From Candidatus Nitrosopumilus sp. (GTDB lineage Archaea; Thermoproteota; Nitrososphaeria; Nitrososphaerales; Nitrosopumilaceae), in contig JAOUAY010000057.1 in the NCBI GenBank assembly GCA_029860565.1, positions 1-7,009 on the forward strand: a stretch of DNA of 7,009 nucleotides, in the 5' to 3' direction. The first letter of the stretch is position 1, and every line of letters begins with the position of its first letter. Below, one piece after another: positions 1 through 5,718 of the stretch. The translations under genes were made by a program, and so were the position numbers. The notes beneath the pieces are model-generated. The model ran no database searches, was not told where the DNA came from, and worked only from the letters and a program-made list of their open reading frames with translations.

Positions 1-48
1 AGCATGGTATTCTTCTGAATTCAGCATATACATTCCTGTAATACTCAT
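1..48 (-). CDS. Partial 5' end of an unidentified gene running off the left edge
   Basis: A minus-strand ATG at 46-48 opens a frame that stays open to the window edge and gives 16 residues, MSITGMYMLNSEEYHA. Too little is visible to name a product. Two things favour a real start. A TATA-like element (gcttatct on the minus strand, 71-78) is centred about 26 bases upstream, as expected for a leaderless archaeal transcript. The preceding minus-strand gene also ends in a terminator-like region at 100-161, so a fresh promoter here makes sense. The call rests on a very short frame and may be chance. Confidence 0.35.
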   Translation of the reverse strand, partial: MSITGMYMLNSEEYHA

Positions 49-70
49 GATATACTATTCTCACAATCAA

Positions 71-78
71 AGATAAGC
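71..78 (-). promoter_or_regulatory. TATA-like box for the gene leaving the left edge
   Basis: On the minus strand the element reads gcttatct and is centred about 26 bases before the ATG at 46-48. This is the spacing for which archaeal TBP/TFB would begin the transcript at the start codon. The match to a TATA box is only moderate. Confidence 0.28.
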
Positions 79-99
79 TAAGCAGTTGATTTTCTGAAA

Positions 100-161
100 A
101 TTTGTTAAAAAAAATTAAAAAAAATTAACAAATGTAAAGAATTCAAAAAAAAGGAAAAAAA
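100..161 (-). terminator. Poly-T and hairpin terminator after the secreted-protein gene
   Basis: Read on the minus strand, the 3' flank of the 169-1452 gene first runs through two T-rich tracts (complement of 144-152 and 155-161), the usual archaeal termination signal. It then meets a perfect 9-bp inverted repeat, atttgttaa at 100-108 pairing with ttaacaaat at 125-133. The 16-base loop is itself almost pure T on this strand. The stem is AT-rich and may be less important than the T tracts. The position between one gene's stop and the next gene's promoter supports a terminator. Confidence 0.45.
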
Positions 162-168
162 TAGGATC

Positions 169-1452
169 TTATTGGAATGGATCAATAAACGGACAGTTGA
201 CAATATGGTCACTATCCATTGGACGCGCAATACCAATGTCGATCAAACCAGCTCTCTTGTATGCGTTCATATCATCAATGGTTTCTAGTAGTTGTGCATT
301 TTCAGGATTATCCCATCCAATCATAAAGATTCTCCACATTGGTGAATAATTTGCATCACCGGGGGCTCCCGCTGCAATTCCAGGTTGAAATCCTAACGGA
401 CCAGTACCTGTTATACCATTTTTAAATTGATACAAGTCTACTGCTGCTGAATTTGCAATCAAGCTTGCAGATGTTGGTGTGTTAACAACACCCATCATTC
501 CGGCAGGACCACTTGGAGTAGCATCTGTTACAATGTAATAGATTGTTCTACCATCTGGACCCCATCCACGATGAGCTATGAAAGTCACATTCATCTCTTC
601 TGTATCGATATCAAGAACCTGACCACCACCATATGGAGTAGTATCAGTCAGAGTAGTATCCTTAACCATCATCCGACCTTCAGGCCAAACAATTTGAGGC
701 ATATTCAAAACTACTTCAACTTTTGTCAATGTAATTTCTTTATTCTCAGCTGCCTCCACAATCATTGCATCAGAATCAAGTACTCTTGATGTCACACCTT
801 CATTCCATGTCACATGGACATGAGAAGTCAATGCACTGTACACATCTGTTTGTGCAGGTGTACTTGTAAAGACTTCTCCTTGATATCCATGTACACCATC
901 GCCTTCAACGCCGTTGGTAAACATGTATGTTTTTGAAAGTGCTTCTTCAGGAGCATTCTTTAACAAAGGAGCAAGTTCTACTTGCCAACCTTGACTTTGT
1001 GTGATTATATCTGCATGTGTTGGGTCACTAGAATCAGTGATGATATAATAAACATTTTCACCGTTATAGTACCCCTGATGCATAGGAATTGTCGCTGGAA
1101 CATTTGCTCTTGATAATCTAAGTACAGAACCCAAGTCAGCTTCAGTTATTTCTTCTTCAGGAGTTTCTTCCATCATAGAATCATCTTTTTCCATCATGGT
1201 TTCTTTCACTTCAGTTTCTTCAACTGGGGCTACAGGAGTGACTTTACCTTGTTGTGCATTCCATGCGTCTTTTCCACCTGGAATTTCAGAACATAATTGT
1301 AATCCACAGACACCAGTACTAGAACCATATTTGGAGATTCCAGTGCCTTGACTTTTGAGTGCGTCAGCATCTGAGAAATAATCGGTTGTCACACCTGCTG
1401 TAAACAAGGGTAAAATTGCAAGAAGTGCAATGTATCTTAGACTCTTGTTCAT
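169..1452 (-). CDS. Secreted protein with two tandem copies of one domain and a Met-rich acidic linker
   Basis: A 427-residue exported protein of unknown function. Residues 1-20 form a Sec-type signal peptide (basic MNKSLR, then a hydrophobic core). There is no C-terminal membrane anchor, so it is probably released or held at the cell surface. Residues 36-54 are a Gly/Ser-rich stretch with Cys49 and Cys54, a style I associate with exported thaumarchaeal proteins. Residues 78-106 are a highly acidic linker with two Met-Met pairs. Two related domains follow, about 118-255 and 288-423. Each has YYI(I/V)TD (135-140; 305-310) and then F-x-NG-(V/I)-x-G-x-G-x-x-G-(Y/F)-Q (178-191; 343-356). Only copy 2 has a Cys (Cys420), near His416. 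The ATG at 1450-1452 gives the intact signal peptide and sits 26 bases after a TATA-like box. The gene lies 49 bases downstream of sod on the same strand but seems to have its own promoter. Metal (copper) binding is possible but speculative. Confidence 0.85.
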   Translation of the reverse strand: MNKSLRYIALLAILPLFTAGVTTDYFSDADALKSQGTGISKYGSSTGVCGLQLCSEIPGGKDAWNAQQGKVTPVAPVEETEVKETMMEKDDSMMEETPEEEITEADLGSVLRLSRANVPATIPMHQGYYNGENVYYIITDSSDPTHADIITQSQGWQVELAPLLKNAPEEALSKTYMFTNGVEGDGVHGYQGEVFTSTPAQTDVYSALTSHVHVTWNEGVTSRVLDSDAMIVEAAENKEITLTKVEVVLNMPQIVWPEGRMMVKDTTLTDTTPYGGGQVLDIDTEEMNVTFIAHRGWGPDGRTIYYIVTDATPSGPAGMMGVVNTPTSASLIANSAAVDLYQFKNGITGTGPLGFQPGIAAGAPGDANYSPMWRIFMIGWDNPENAQLLETIDDMNAYKRAGLIDIGIARPMDSDHIVNCPFIDPFQ

Positions 1453-1474
1453 ATGAGGAAAAATAGAATTTCAC

Positions 1475-1481
1475 CTTAAAA
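1475..1481 (-). promoter_or_regulatory. TATA-like box for the secreted-protein gene
   Basis: The minus strand reads ttcttttaagg here. The AT core is centred about 26 bases before the ATG at 1450-1452, which fits a leaderless transcript and suggests independent transcription even though sod lies just upstream. A ggtga occurs about 20 bases before the ATG, too far to act as a Shine-Dalgarno site. Confidence 0.42.
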
Positions 1482-1501
1482 GAATTTGTCCAAATCAGAC
1501 A

Positions 1502-2125
1502 TTAACTAGCAAGATCTGTAAACCTATTTCCAACATAATCCCAATTCACAACATTCCACCATGCTTTGACATAATCAGGCCTTTTATTTTGATATTTTAA
1601 ATAGTATGCATGCTCCCAAACATCCAATCCCAATAAAGGATATTTCTGAACAGTCCAAGGGCTATCTTGGTTTTTGGTAGTGATGATTTCAATTTTATGA
1701 TATGTAGCATTGAAAACCAACCAGCACCAACCACTACCTTGAATAGATATTGCTTTTTCAGAGAAGATTTTTTTAAAATTCTCAAAATCATCAAAGTAAA
1801 CATCAATTGAATCCTCCAGTTCTCCAGCAGGTTTTTCATCGCCATTAGGAGTCATGGTTTCCCAAAATAATCTATGATTCTCAAAACCACCTCCAAAAAA
1901 GTTAATTGCATTTCGTCCAGATTCAGGAATTGATTTTAGATCAGATAGGATAGATGAGATGTATTGAGGATGTGATGTCCCACCAATTTCTCCAAGAGAT
2001 TTATTTAATCCATCAACATATGCTTGATGATGTTTTTGGTGATGAATTTTCATTGTCTCAACATCAATAAATGGTTCTAATTCATCATACTCGTAGGGTA
2101 ATCTTGGAAGTTCATAATGAACCAT
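1502..2125 (-). CDS. sod: Superoxide dismutase, Fe/Mn family, Mn-type residues
   Basis: A 207-residue Fe/Mn-family superoxide dismutase that converts superoxide to hydrogen peroxide and oxygen. There is no signal peptide, so it acts in the cytoplasm. The full fold is present: an N-terminal helical hairpin (1-95) and a C-terminal alpha/beta domain (100-205). The four metal ligands are His28 (in IHHQKHHQAY), His84 (ENHRLFW), Asp168 and His172 (DVWEHAYY). Tyr36 is the gateway tyrosine. The outer-sphere Gln is supplied by the C-terminal domain (Gln153 in NQDSP), while the position holding Gln69 in E. coli FeSOD is Gly80. That arrangement is typical of Mn enzymes, so Mn or cambialistic use is likely; metal choice cannot be settled from sequence. 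The length is normal for the family. The ATG at 2123-2125 is supported by a TATA-like box 26 bases upstream. Ammonia oxidisers meet oxygen constantly, so this fits housekeeping oxidative defence. Confidence 0.97.
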   Translation of the reverse strand: MVHYELPRLPYEYDELEPFIDVETMKIHHQKHHQAYVDGLNKSLGEIGGTSHPQYISSILSDLKSIPESGRNAINFFGGGFENHRLFWETMTPNGDEKPAGELEDSIDVYFDDFENFKKIFSEKAISIQGSGWCWLVFNATYHKIEIITTKNQDSPWTVQKYPLLGLDVWEHAYYLKYQNKRPDYVKAWWNVVNWDYVGNRFTDLAS

Positions 2126-2146
2126 AAATCAGGACAGCATAATCCA

Positions 2147-2154
2147 CATATATT
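2147..2154 (-). promoter_or_regulatory. TATA box for sod
   Basis: The minus strand reads gaatatatgtgg, a good archaeal TATA box, centred about 26 bases before the sod ATG. With that spacing the transcript would start at or next to the A of the start codon and need no leader. It lies in the 91-base divergent region shared with the winged-helix gene. Confidence 0.55.
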
Positions 2155-2187
2155 CTTCAAGAACAAAAGTCACAACAAGTGGAAAGA

Positions 2188-2196
2188 ATGATAAAT
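2188..2196 (+). promoter_or_regulatory. TATA-like box for the winged-helix gene
   Basis: The plus strand reads atgataaatc, centred roughly 25 bases before the ATG at 2217-2219. It is weaker than the sod box but correctly placed for a leaderless start. The two divergent TATA elements lie about 40 bases apart, so a protein bound between them could act on both genes. Confidence 0.33.
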
Positions 2197-2216
2197 CTTG
2201 AGAGCACAACAACAGT

Positions 2217-2831
2217 ATGAGAAAACTAGGAACTATTGATTTAGAAATTCTACATTTAGCAATTAATGAAAATGGCACATTTAATGAAAATAATTTAGAG
2301 AATTCAGAATTAAAAAGATTAGGAGTTGGAAAGATCCTAGATTCTCTTGCCATATTAAAAGATAGAAAAATGATTTCATTGAATAATAATGGTTCATTTT
2401 CCATTACCGAATTTGCAAGAGAGATCCTATGGAGTAAAAATATTCCAAAATGGGCAAGAATACTAAGATTATTGCAGATAAAATCATGCAATATGGAACA
2501 AATTTCAGACATTCTTAAAATACCAAAATTGGAAGCATCTGAAGAAGTTGAAAAATTAAGAAAAAGCCAATTTGTATTAATGTCACCTCAAAGACAAGAA
2601 GAAAAAATAGTCAAAGTTTTTGAAATTTTACCTGAAGGAGTGGAAGAAATTGACAAGACAGAGACTGAAGGGTTTGACAAAATAAAATTTGGAGATATAA
2701 AACCAGAAATTGAAATTCTAAGCAGGGTGGATGAAATTATAAAAGAAATTCAAAATACGCATTTAGAACAAACAAAAAAAGACACAATCATTAAAAAACT
2801 ATCCGAACTAAAAAACAAATTAGAAATTTAA
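2217..2831 (+). CDS. Putative two-domain winged-helix protein (possible transcription regulator)
   Basis: A 204-residue soluble, Lys/Glu-rich protein I cannot assign to a named family. Residues 6-70 look like a winged helix: helices around 7-16 and 25-49 (ELKRLGVGKILDSLAILKDR), then a beta wing (MISLNNNGSFSITEFAREIL). Residues 76-140 repeat the theme: a helix at 79-88, the HTH-like NMEQISDILKIPKLEASEEV at about 92-111, then an LMSPQRQ to KVFEILPEG wing. Residues 163-203 form a charged helical tail with heptad-like leucines and isoleucines, a likely coiled coil for dimerisation. There are no metal-binding Cys clusters (only Cys91) and no signal peptide. The start is the first ATG of the frame and has a TATA-like element 25 bases upstream. 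Divergence from sod across 91 bases raises the possibility that it regulates sod or itself. A general transcription or chromatin role is equally possible. Function is inference from fold only. Confidence 0.8.
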   Translation: MRKLGTIDLEILHLAINENGTFNENNLENSELKRLGVGKILDSLAILKDRKMISLNNNGSFSITEFAREILWSKNIPKWARILRLLQIKSCNMEQISDILKIPKLEASEEVEKLRKSQFVLMSPQRQEEKIVKVFEILPEGVEEIDKTETEGFDKIKFGDIKPEIEILSRVDEIIKEIQNTHLEQTKKDTIIKKLSELKNKLEI

Positions 2832-4559
2832 TTATTTTGAGCGAATCTTATCTTGTATCTGAGCCAAGATGAGTTCTGCCTTGTCTTTGTTTTCATAGTT
2901 TTCTTTGGATTCATCCATTATCTCGTCAATTTCATAACTCTTATCCACCAAAATATTTGCAACATGATCATCCAGAGTTCCATTTCCAATCAAATAATAT
3001 GCAAATACAGTGTTTTTCTGGCCTATCCTGTGAAGTCTATCTTCTGCTTGTCTATGAATAGCAGGACTCCAATCAAGTTCTGCAAAAATGACATACTTTG
3101 CCCTAGTCAAATTAATTCCCACATTTCCTGCACGAATACCTGCAATCATTAATTTAGATTCACCCTTTTGAAATTTGTCTATTTGATCTTGTCTTGTTGT
3201 ATCAGATTGTCCACCAATAATTGAAACTGGTGAAAATTCCTGTAGGCTTTGATGGAGTAGTTTATGGATTACCTTATGATGGCAAAACACCACAACACTT
3301 TCTTCAATTTCCATGATGTTTTTAACAAAATTAATTACGTGTGGAACTTTTGCAATACCTGCAATTTGTCTTTCACTTTGAATTGCCCTATGATATGATG
3401 CAGATTTAGAGAATTCGGTTGCTGTATCATCTTTTTGTTCTGTTTCAACTTTCATCCAAATTTTATCTAGTTCTTCAAGATAGTAATCCGTATCAGCTGC
3501 AATGACTTCTTTGTAACGAACTTTGTCTTTAAGCTCCTTTAAGACATCTGCCTTTTTCCTTCGAAGCATCACATGTTTTTGTAATTCATTTCTAAGAGAA
3601 GCACGTTTGTTTTCCAAAACAATTGCCTTGCCCTTGTCGTTAACATAACAAAAGTATTCACAAAATTCCTTAAAGTTTCCAAGTAATCCAGGTTTTATGA
3701 TATCAATAATGGGCCATATTTCAGAACCCCGATTGTAAATGGGGGTACCAGAAAGACCAATCCGATACAAGATTGAAGGAAGTGCTGCTAGTTTTTTTAC
3801 TGCCTTGTATTTTTGAGTAGTTTTTGATCTTAGATTATGCACCTCGTCACAGACGATTGTTCTAATTCCCAGTTTGGATATATCTTCATTTCTCTTGAAA
3901 AGTAATTCATAATTAATAATGTAAATATCAGTTTTTGGAAGTTCGTGTGATTTTCCAGTTCGAATGATTGTAACACTTGGGGATTCAGATTCTAGAATTC
4001 TTCCATTTCGACTTTTTTTCTTTAGAAACTTTTCAATTTCTCGTTCCCAGTTTTTCAATGTTACTAGGGGTGCAACAACAAGAAGAGGAAATGTTTGTTT
4101 TTCAGTTGCGGCGTAAGATAATGTCTGTACAGTTTTTCCAAGCCCCATCTCATCAGCTAATAATGCATTGCCAGAAGATTTTAGCAAAAAATCTAGTCCC
4201 TCTTTTTGAAAATTCAAAAGCTTACCTCGAAATTGTTCACCAGTTTTTGCACGTTTTAGTTTTAGTTTAATCGGAGGCAATGTAGGTTTTGGAGCATAGG
4301 TCTTTACAATTTTTCTTTGCCAAATGGATTTTGACAAAATTTCAAGAGGATATCTGTCCATAAGGAGTTTAATCTGTTTTACACTTTCAGTACTGTCAGG
4401 AATAATCACTTCATTAACATTTTCGCCATACCAAGCTTCTGGAACAAGTCGAGATATCATACTAACGGCACGCTCACCTGTAACTTTCCAGCTCCAAATT
4501 TTGGAATATTTGTCTAGAGCATATTCCAATGTTCCAATATTTTCCATCGATGTCTCCAT
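2832..4559 (-). CDS. SNF2-family (SF2) DNA-dependent ATPase, SMARCAL1/HARP-like
   Basis: A 575-residue SNF2-type ATPase with both RecA lobes. Lobe 1 holds the Q-motif region FQKEGLDFLL (117-126), Walker A ADEMGLGKT (135-143), motif Ia APLVTLKNW, Walker B DEVH (238-241) and motif III LSGTP (269-273). Lobe 2 holds VVVFCHHK (motif IV, 422-429), GNVGINLT (V, 478-485) and QAEDRLHRIGQ (VI, 504-514), the last being the SNF2 signature. The short spacing and compact length resemble the SMARCAL1/ZRANB3 branch. Residues 10-85 (with WSWKV and an IP-containing strand) could be a HARP-like substrate-recognition domain, which is less certain. Such proteins move along or anneal DNA and remodel forks, so a replication or repair role is expected. 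No nuclease, bromo- or zinc domain is fused. ATG 4557-4559 is the longest start; Met5 (4545-4547) is an alternative. The gene converges on the winged-helix gene with no spacing. Confidence 0.93.
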   Translation of the reverse strand: METSMENIGTLEYALDKYSKIWSWKVTGERAVSMISRLVPEAWYGENVNEVIIPDSTESVKQIKLLMDRYPLEILSKSIWQRKIVKTYAPKPTLPPIKLKLKRAKTGEQFRGKLLNFQKEGLDFLLKSSGNALLADEMGLGKTVQTLSYAATEKQTFPLLVVAPLVTLKNWEREIEKFLKKKSRNGRILESESPSVTIIRTGKSHELPKTDIYIINYELLFKRNEDISKLGIRTIVCDEVHNLRSKTTQKYKAVKKLAALPSILYRIGLSGTPIYNRGSEIWPIIDIIKPGLLGNFKEFCEYFCYVNDKGKAIVLENKRASLRNELQKHVMLRRKKADVLKELKDKVRYKEVIAADTDYYLEELDKIWMKVETEQKDDTATEFSKSASYHRAIQSERQIAGIAKVPHVINFVKNIMEIEESVVVFCHHKVIHKLLHQSLQEFSPVSIIGGQSDTTRQDQIDKFQKGESKLMIAGIRAGNVGINLTRAKYVIFAELDWSPAIHRQAEDRLHRIGQKNTVFAYYLIGNGTLDDHVANILVDKSYEIDEIMDESKENYENKDKAELILAQIQDKIRSK

Positions 4560-4751
4560 AATTTGGAGAGAGAAAGTTTTTTTGCCTTATGAATCTTGAT
4601 ATTTTTCTCGATCACAAAAATAGAAACTGGAAATCTACAAGAGTTAAAATATGACATTAGTTTCAATATACAGGTAAAATCATAAAGGTAAAATCATAGG
4701 CTCAATTCATGATAAAATTTCAAATATTGTCAAAATTAAGAATAGATTAAA
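4560..4751. other. Intergenic stretch upstream of the helicase with a 13-base direct repeat
   Basis: No convincing gene is seen here. The stretch holds the helicase promoter on the minus strand; possible TATA-like elements are ttcataagg (about 4585-4594) and aatatcaag (about 4596-4604), neither decisive. It also holds a 13-base direct repeat, aggtaaaatcata, at 4672-4684 and 4686-4698. One base separates the copies, so the period is 14. The repeat lies 110-140 bases before the helicase start and may be chance in AT-rich DNA. Confidence 0.4.
4672..4698. repeat. 13-base direct repeat, period 14
   Basis: The sequence aggtaaaatcata occurs twice, at 4672-4684 and 4686-4698, exactly matched and one base apart. 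It lies in a gene-free stretch. Two copies are too few for a CRISPR or satellite. It could be a paired protein-binding site or a replication-slippage duplication. Confidence 0.6.
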
Positions 4752-4777
4752 GAAAAAATACGGGGAAAAAGATCCCC
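4752..4777 (-). terminator. GC-stem hairpin followed by T-tract, minus strand
   Basis: The segment 4762-4777 forms a 5-bp stem, gggga pairing with tcccc around a 6-base loop. This is striking in DNA this AT-rich. On the minus strand the stem is followed at once by gtattttttct (4751-4761), giving the form of an intrinsic terminator. It lies 31 bases past the stop of the small minus-strand frame 4809-4946, the best candidate for the transcript it ends. On the plus strand no T-tract follows, which fixes the direction. Confidence 0.42.
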
Positions 4778-4808
4778 ATCACTAATCTCAAAGAATTCAA
4801 ATTTCATT

Positions 4809-4946
4809 TCAGAGAATGCATAGATCTGAGTCATCTGGAAACATCATGAGACATGCTCTCAGTCTTTGTCTAAGAATTTGATTATCACGTCTAAAGAATA
4901 TTGAAAAATACACACATCCATGAACCCGAAAAAATAGAAAAAACAT
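4809..4946 (-). CDS. Candidate small protein of up to 45 residues, unidentified
   Basis: A short minus-strand frame, ATG 4944-4946 to TGA 4809-4811. The C-terminal part looks coding: RRDNQILRQRLRACLMMFPD (positions 19-38) and then DSDLCIL, an amphipathic charged helix followed by a Pro-Asp turn and a second Cys. The N-terminal part (FFLFFRVHG) is dominated by T-rich DNA and may not be translated. A GTG at 4911-4913 is an alternative start giving 34 residues. A TATA-like ctttaatac (4958-4966) is too close to the ATG for a leaderless start but would allow a short leader before the GTG. The hairpin/T-tract 31 bases downstream supports a transcript on this strand. The frame overlaps no larger gene. 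It could instead be a noncoding RNA. I recognise no family. Confidence 0.42.
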   Translation of the reverse strand: MFFLFFRVHGCVYFSIFFRRDNQILRQRLRACLMMFPDDSDLCIL

Positions 4947-5007
4947 TTCAAGAAAAAGTATTAAAGCACATGCAAGTAATCTGTAACAATTTTAATCACA
5001 ATATACG

Positions 5008-5014
5008 TTTAAAA
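5008..5014 (+). promoter_or_regulatory. TATA box for the PAC2-family gene
   Basis: The plus strand reads acgtttaaaattc, with the tttaaaa core centred 26 bases before the ATG at 5037-5039, the distance expected for a leaderless transcript. There is no Shine-Dalgarno site before that ATG. This element also argues against any longer start for the gene. Confidence 0.5.
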
Positions 5015-5036
5015 TTCATTAAATTTCAAATGAAAT

Positions 5037-5717
5037 ATGGAGTTCATTCAAGAAGAAGAACCAAACGTGAAAAAGCCAATCATTATTGCAGCAATGCAAG
5101 ATATGGGAAATGTTGGTAGCATTGTAGTAAATTTCATCAACGACTCACTTCACACAAAAACATTTCGAACAGCAAAAATTCTATTCCCAACATATGTTAT
5201 AGACAGAGGCGGGTACATTGATCTTCCCGATGAGAAATGGGAATACAAGTACACAGATGATTTGATAGTTTTTGGAGGAGGCAGAGGACAACCTCAAAGT
5301 AATAGTGAATTAAATGATTTGTGTCAAGATGTAATCAATGTCGCAAAAAAATACTCTGCAAAATTTATCTACACGTTAGGAGGTTTCCACACAAATCGAA
5401 TTTTTGAAAACAAACCTAAAACATTCATCACTTCAACATCTAAAAAATTAATGAAGCAAATGAAAGGACTGAATGTTGAAACCACACCTCAAAAGTCACT
5501 CATTACTGGGTTTAATGGATTAATTTTGGGATTTGCAAAGAAAAATGAAATTCATGGAATAGGGATGTATGCGGAGCTAAATGAGCCTGAAATTCCACAA
5601 TACAGATCAGCAATCAGCATTATCAAAACCATTGAAAAACTAACATATAGAAAATTAGGAGACACCAATCAGTTAGAAGTAATGGCTCAAGATATCGAAA
5701 GAAGGTTTAAGAACTGA
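5037..5717 (+). CDS. PAC2-family protein (archaeal proteasome assembly chaperone-like)
   Basis: A 226-residue cytoplasmic protein of the PAC2 family, whose members include the eukaryotic 20S proteasome assembly chaperones PAC1/PAC2 and archaeal PbaA/PbaB. Recognisable landmarks are the N-terminal strand and turn IIIAAMQDMGNVGSIV (15-30), the mid-domain LIVFGGGRGQP (76-86), FIYTLGGFHTNR (110-121), the hallmark TGFNGLILG (157-165) and the C-terminal EIPQYRSAISIIKTIEKL (185-202). A charged tail follows (203-226). Assembly chaperones of this group often end in a Hydrophobic-Tyr-X tail that docks into proteasome alpha-ring pockets. This protein ends RRFKN and lacks that motif at its very end, so its role may be something other than classical alpha-ring docking. 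The ATG is chosen because a TATA-like box lies 26 bases upstream. The gene stands alone on its strand, and its stop is 1 base from the stop of the convergent small zinc protein. Confidence 0.9.
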   Translation: MEFIQEEEPNVKKPIIIAAMQDMGNVGSIVVNFINDSLHTKTFRTAKILFPTYVIDRGGYIDLPDEKWEYKYTDDLIVFGGGRGQPQSNSELNDLCQDVINVAKKYSAKFIYTLGGFHTNRIFENKPKTFITSTSKKLMKQMKGLNVETTPQKSLITGFNGLILGFAKKNEIHGIGMYAELNEPEIPQYRSAISIIKTIEKLTYRKLGDTNQLEVMAQDIERRFKN

Positions 5718-5718
5718 A

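Noticed and set aside
571..789. Plus-strand frame of 72 codons inside the secreted-protein gene
   Set aside because: It lies wholly antisense to a well-supported gene with signal peptide and internal repeats, and its translation has no recognisable features.
1597..1845. Minus-strand frame of 82 codons inside sod
   Set aside because: It is an out-of-phase shadow of sod, whose full set of metal ligands is in the other frame.
2129..2512. Minus-strand frame of 127 codons antisense to the winged-helix gene
   Set aside because: It would cover the divergent promoter and overlap the start of the plus gene. The translation is a hydrophobic, Leu/Phe/Ser-rich mix typical of the antisense of AT-rich coding DNA.
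2853..4599. Three plus-strand frames (2853-3152, 3977-4270, 4324-4599) opposite the helicase gene
   Set aside because: All are antisense to a gene with intact SNF2 motifs and show no domain pattern.
4514..4657. Minus-strand 47-residue frame overlapping the helicase start
   Set aside because: It overlaps the first 46 bases of the helicase gene in another phase and its translation is Lys/Ser-rich without motifs. It is probably upstream non-coding DNA read by chance.
4740..4870. C/D-box guide RNA on either strand
   Set aside because: CTGA and ATGATG-like strings occur, but not in the C-D'-C'-D order or the 10-12 base spacing of archaeal guides.
4901..5119. Plus-strand 72-codon frame from a TTG, overlapping the PAC2 start
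   Set aside because: It overlaps PAC2 coding sequence by about 80 bases, spans the PAC2 TATA box and relies on a TTG start. The tail is a shadow of the PAC2 N-terminus.
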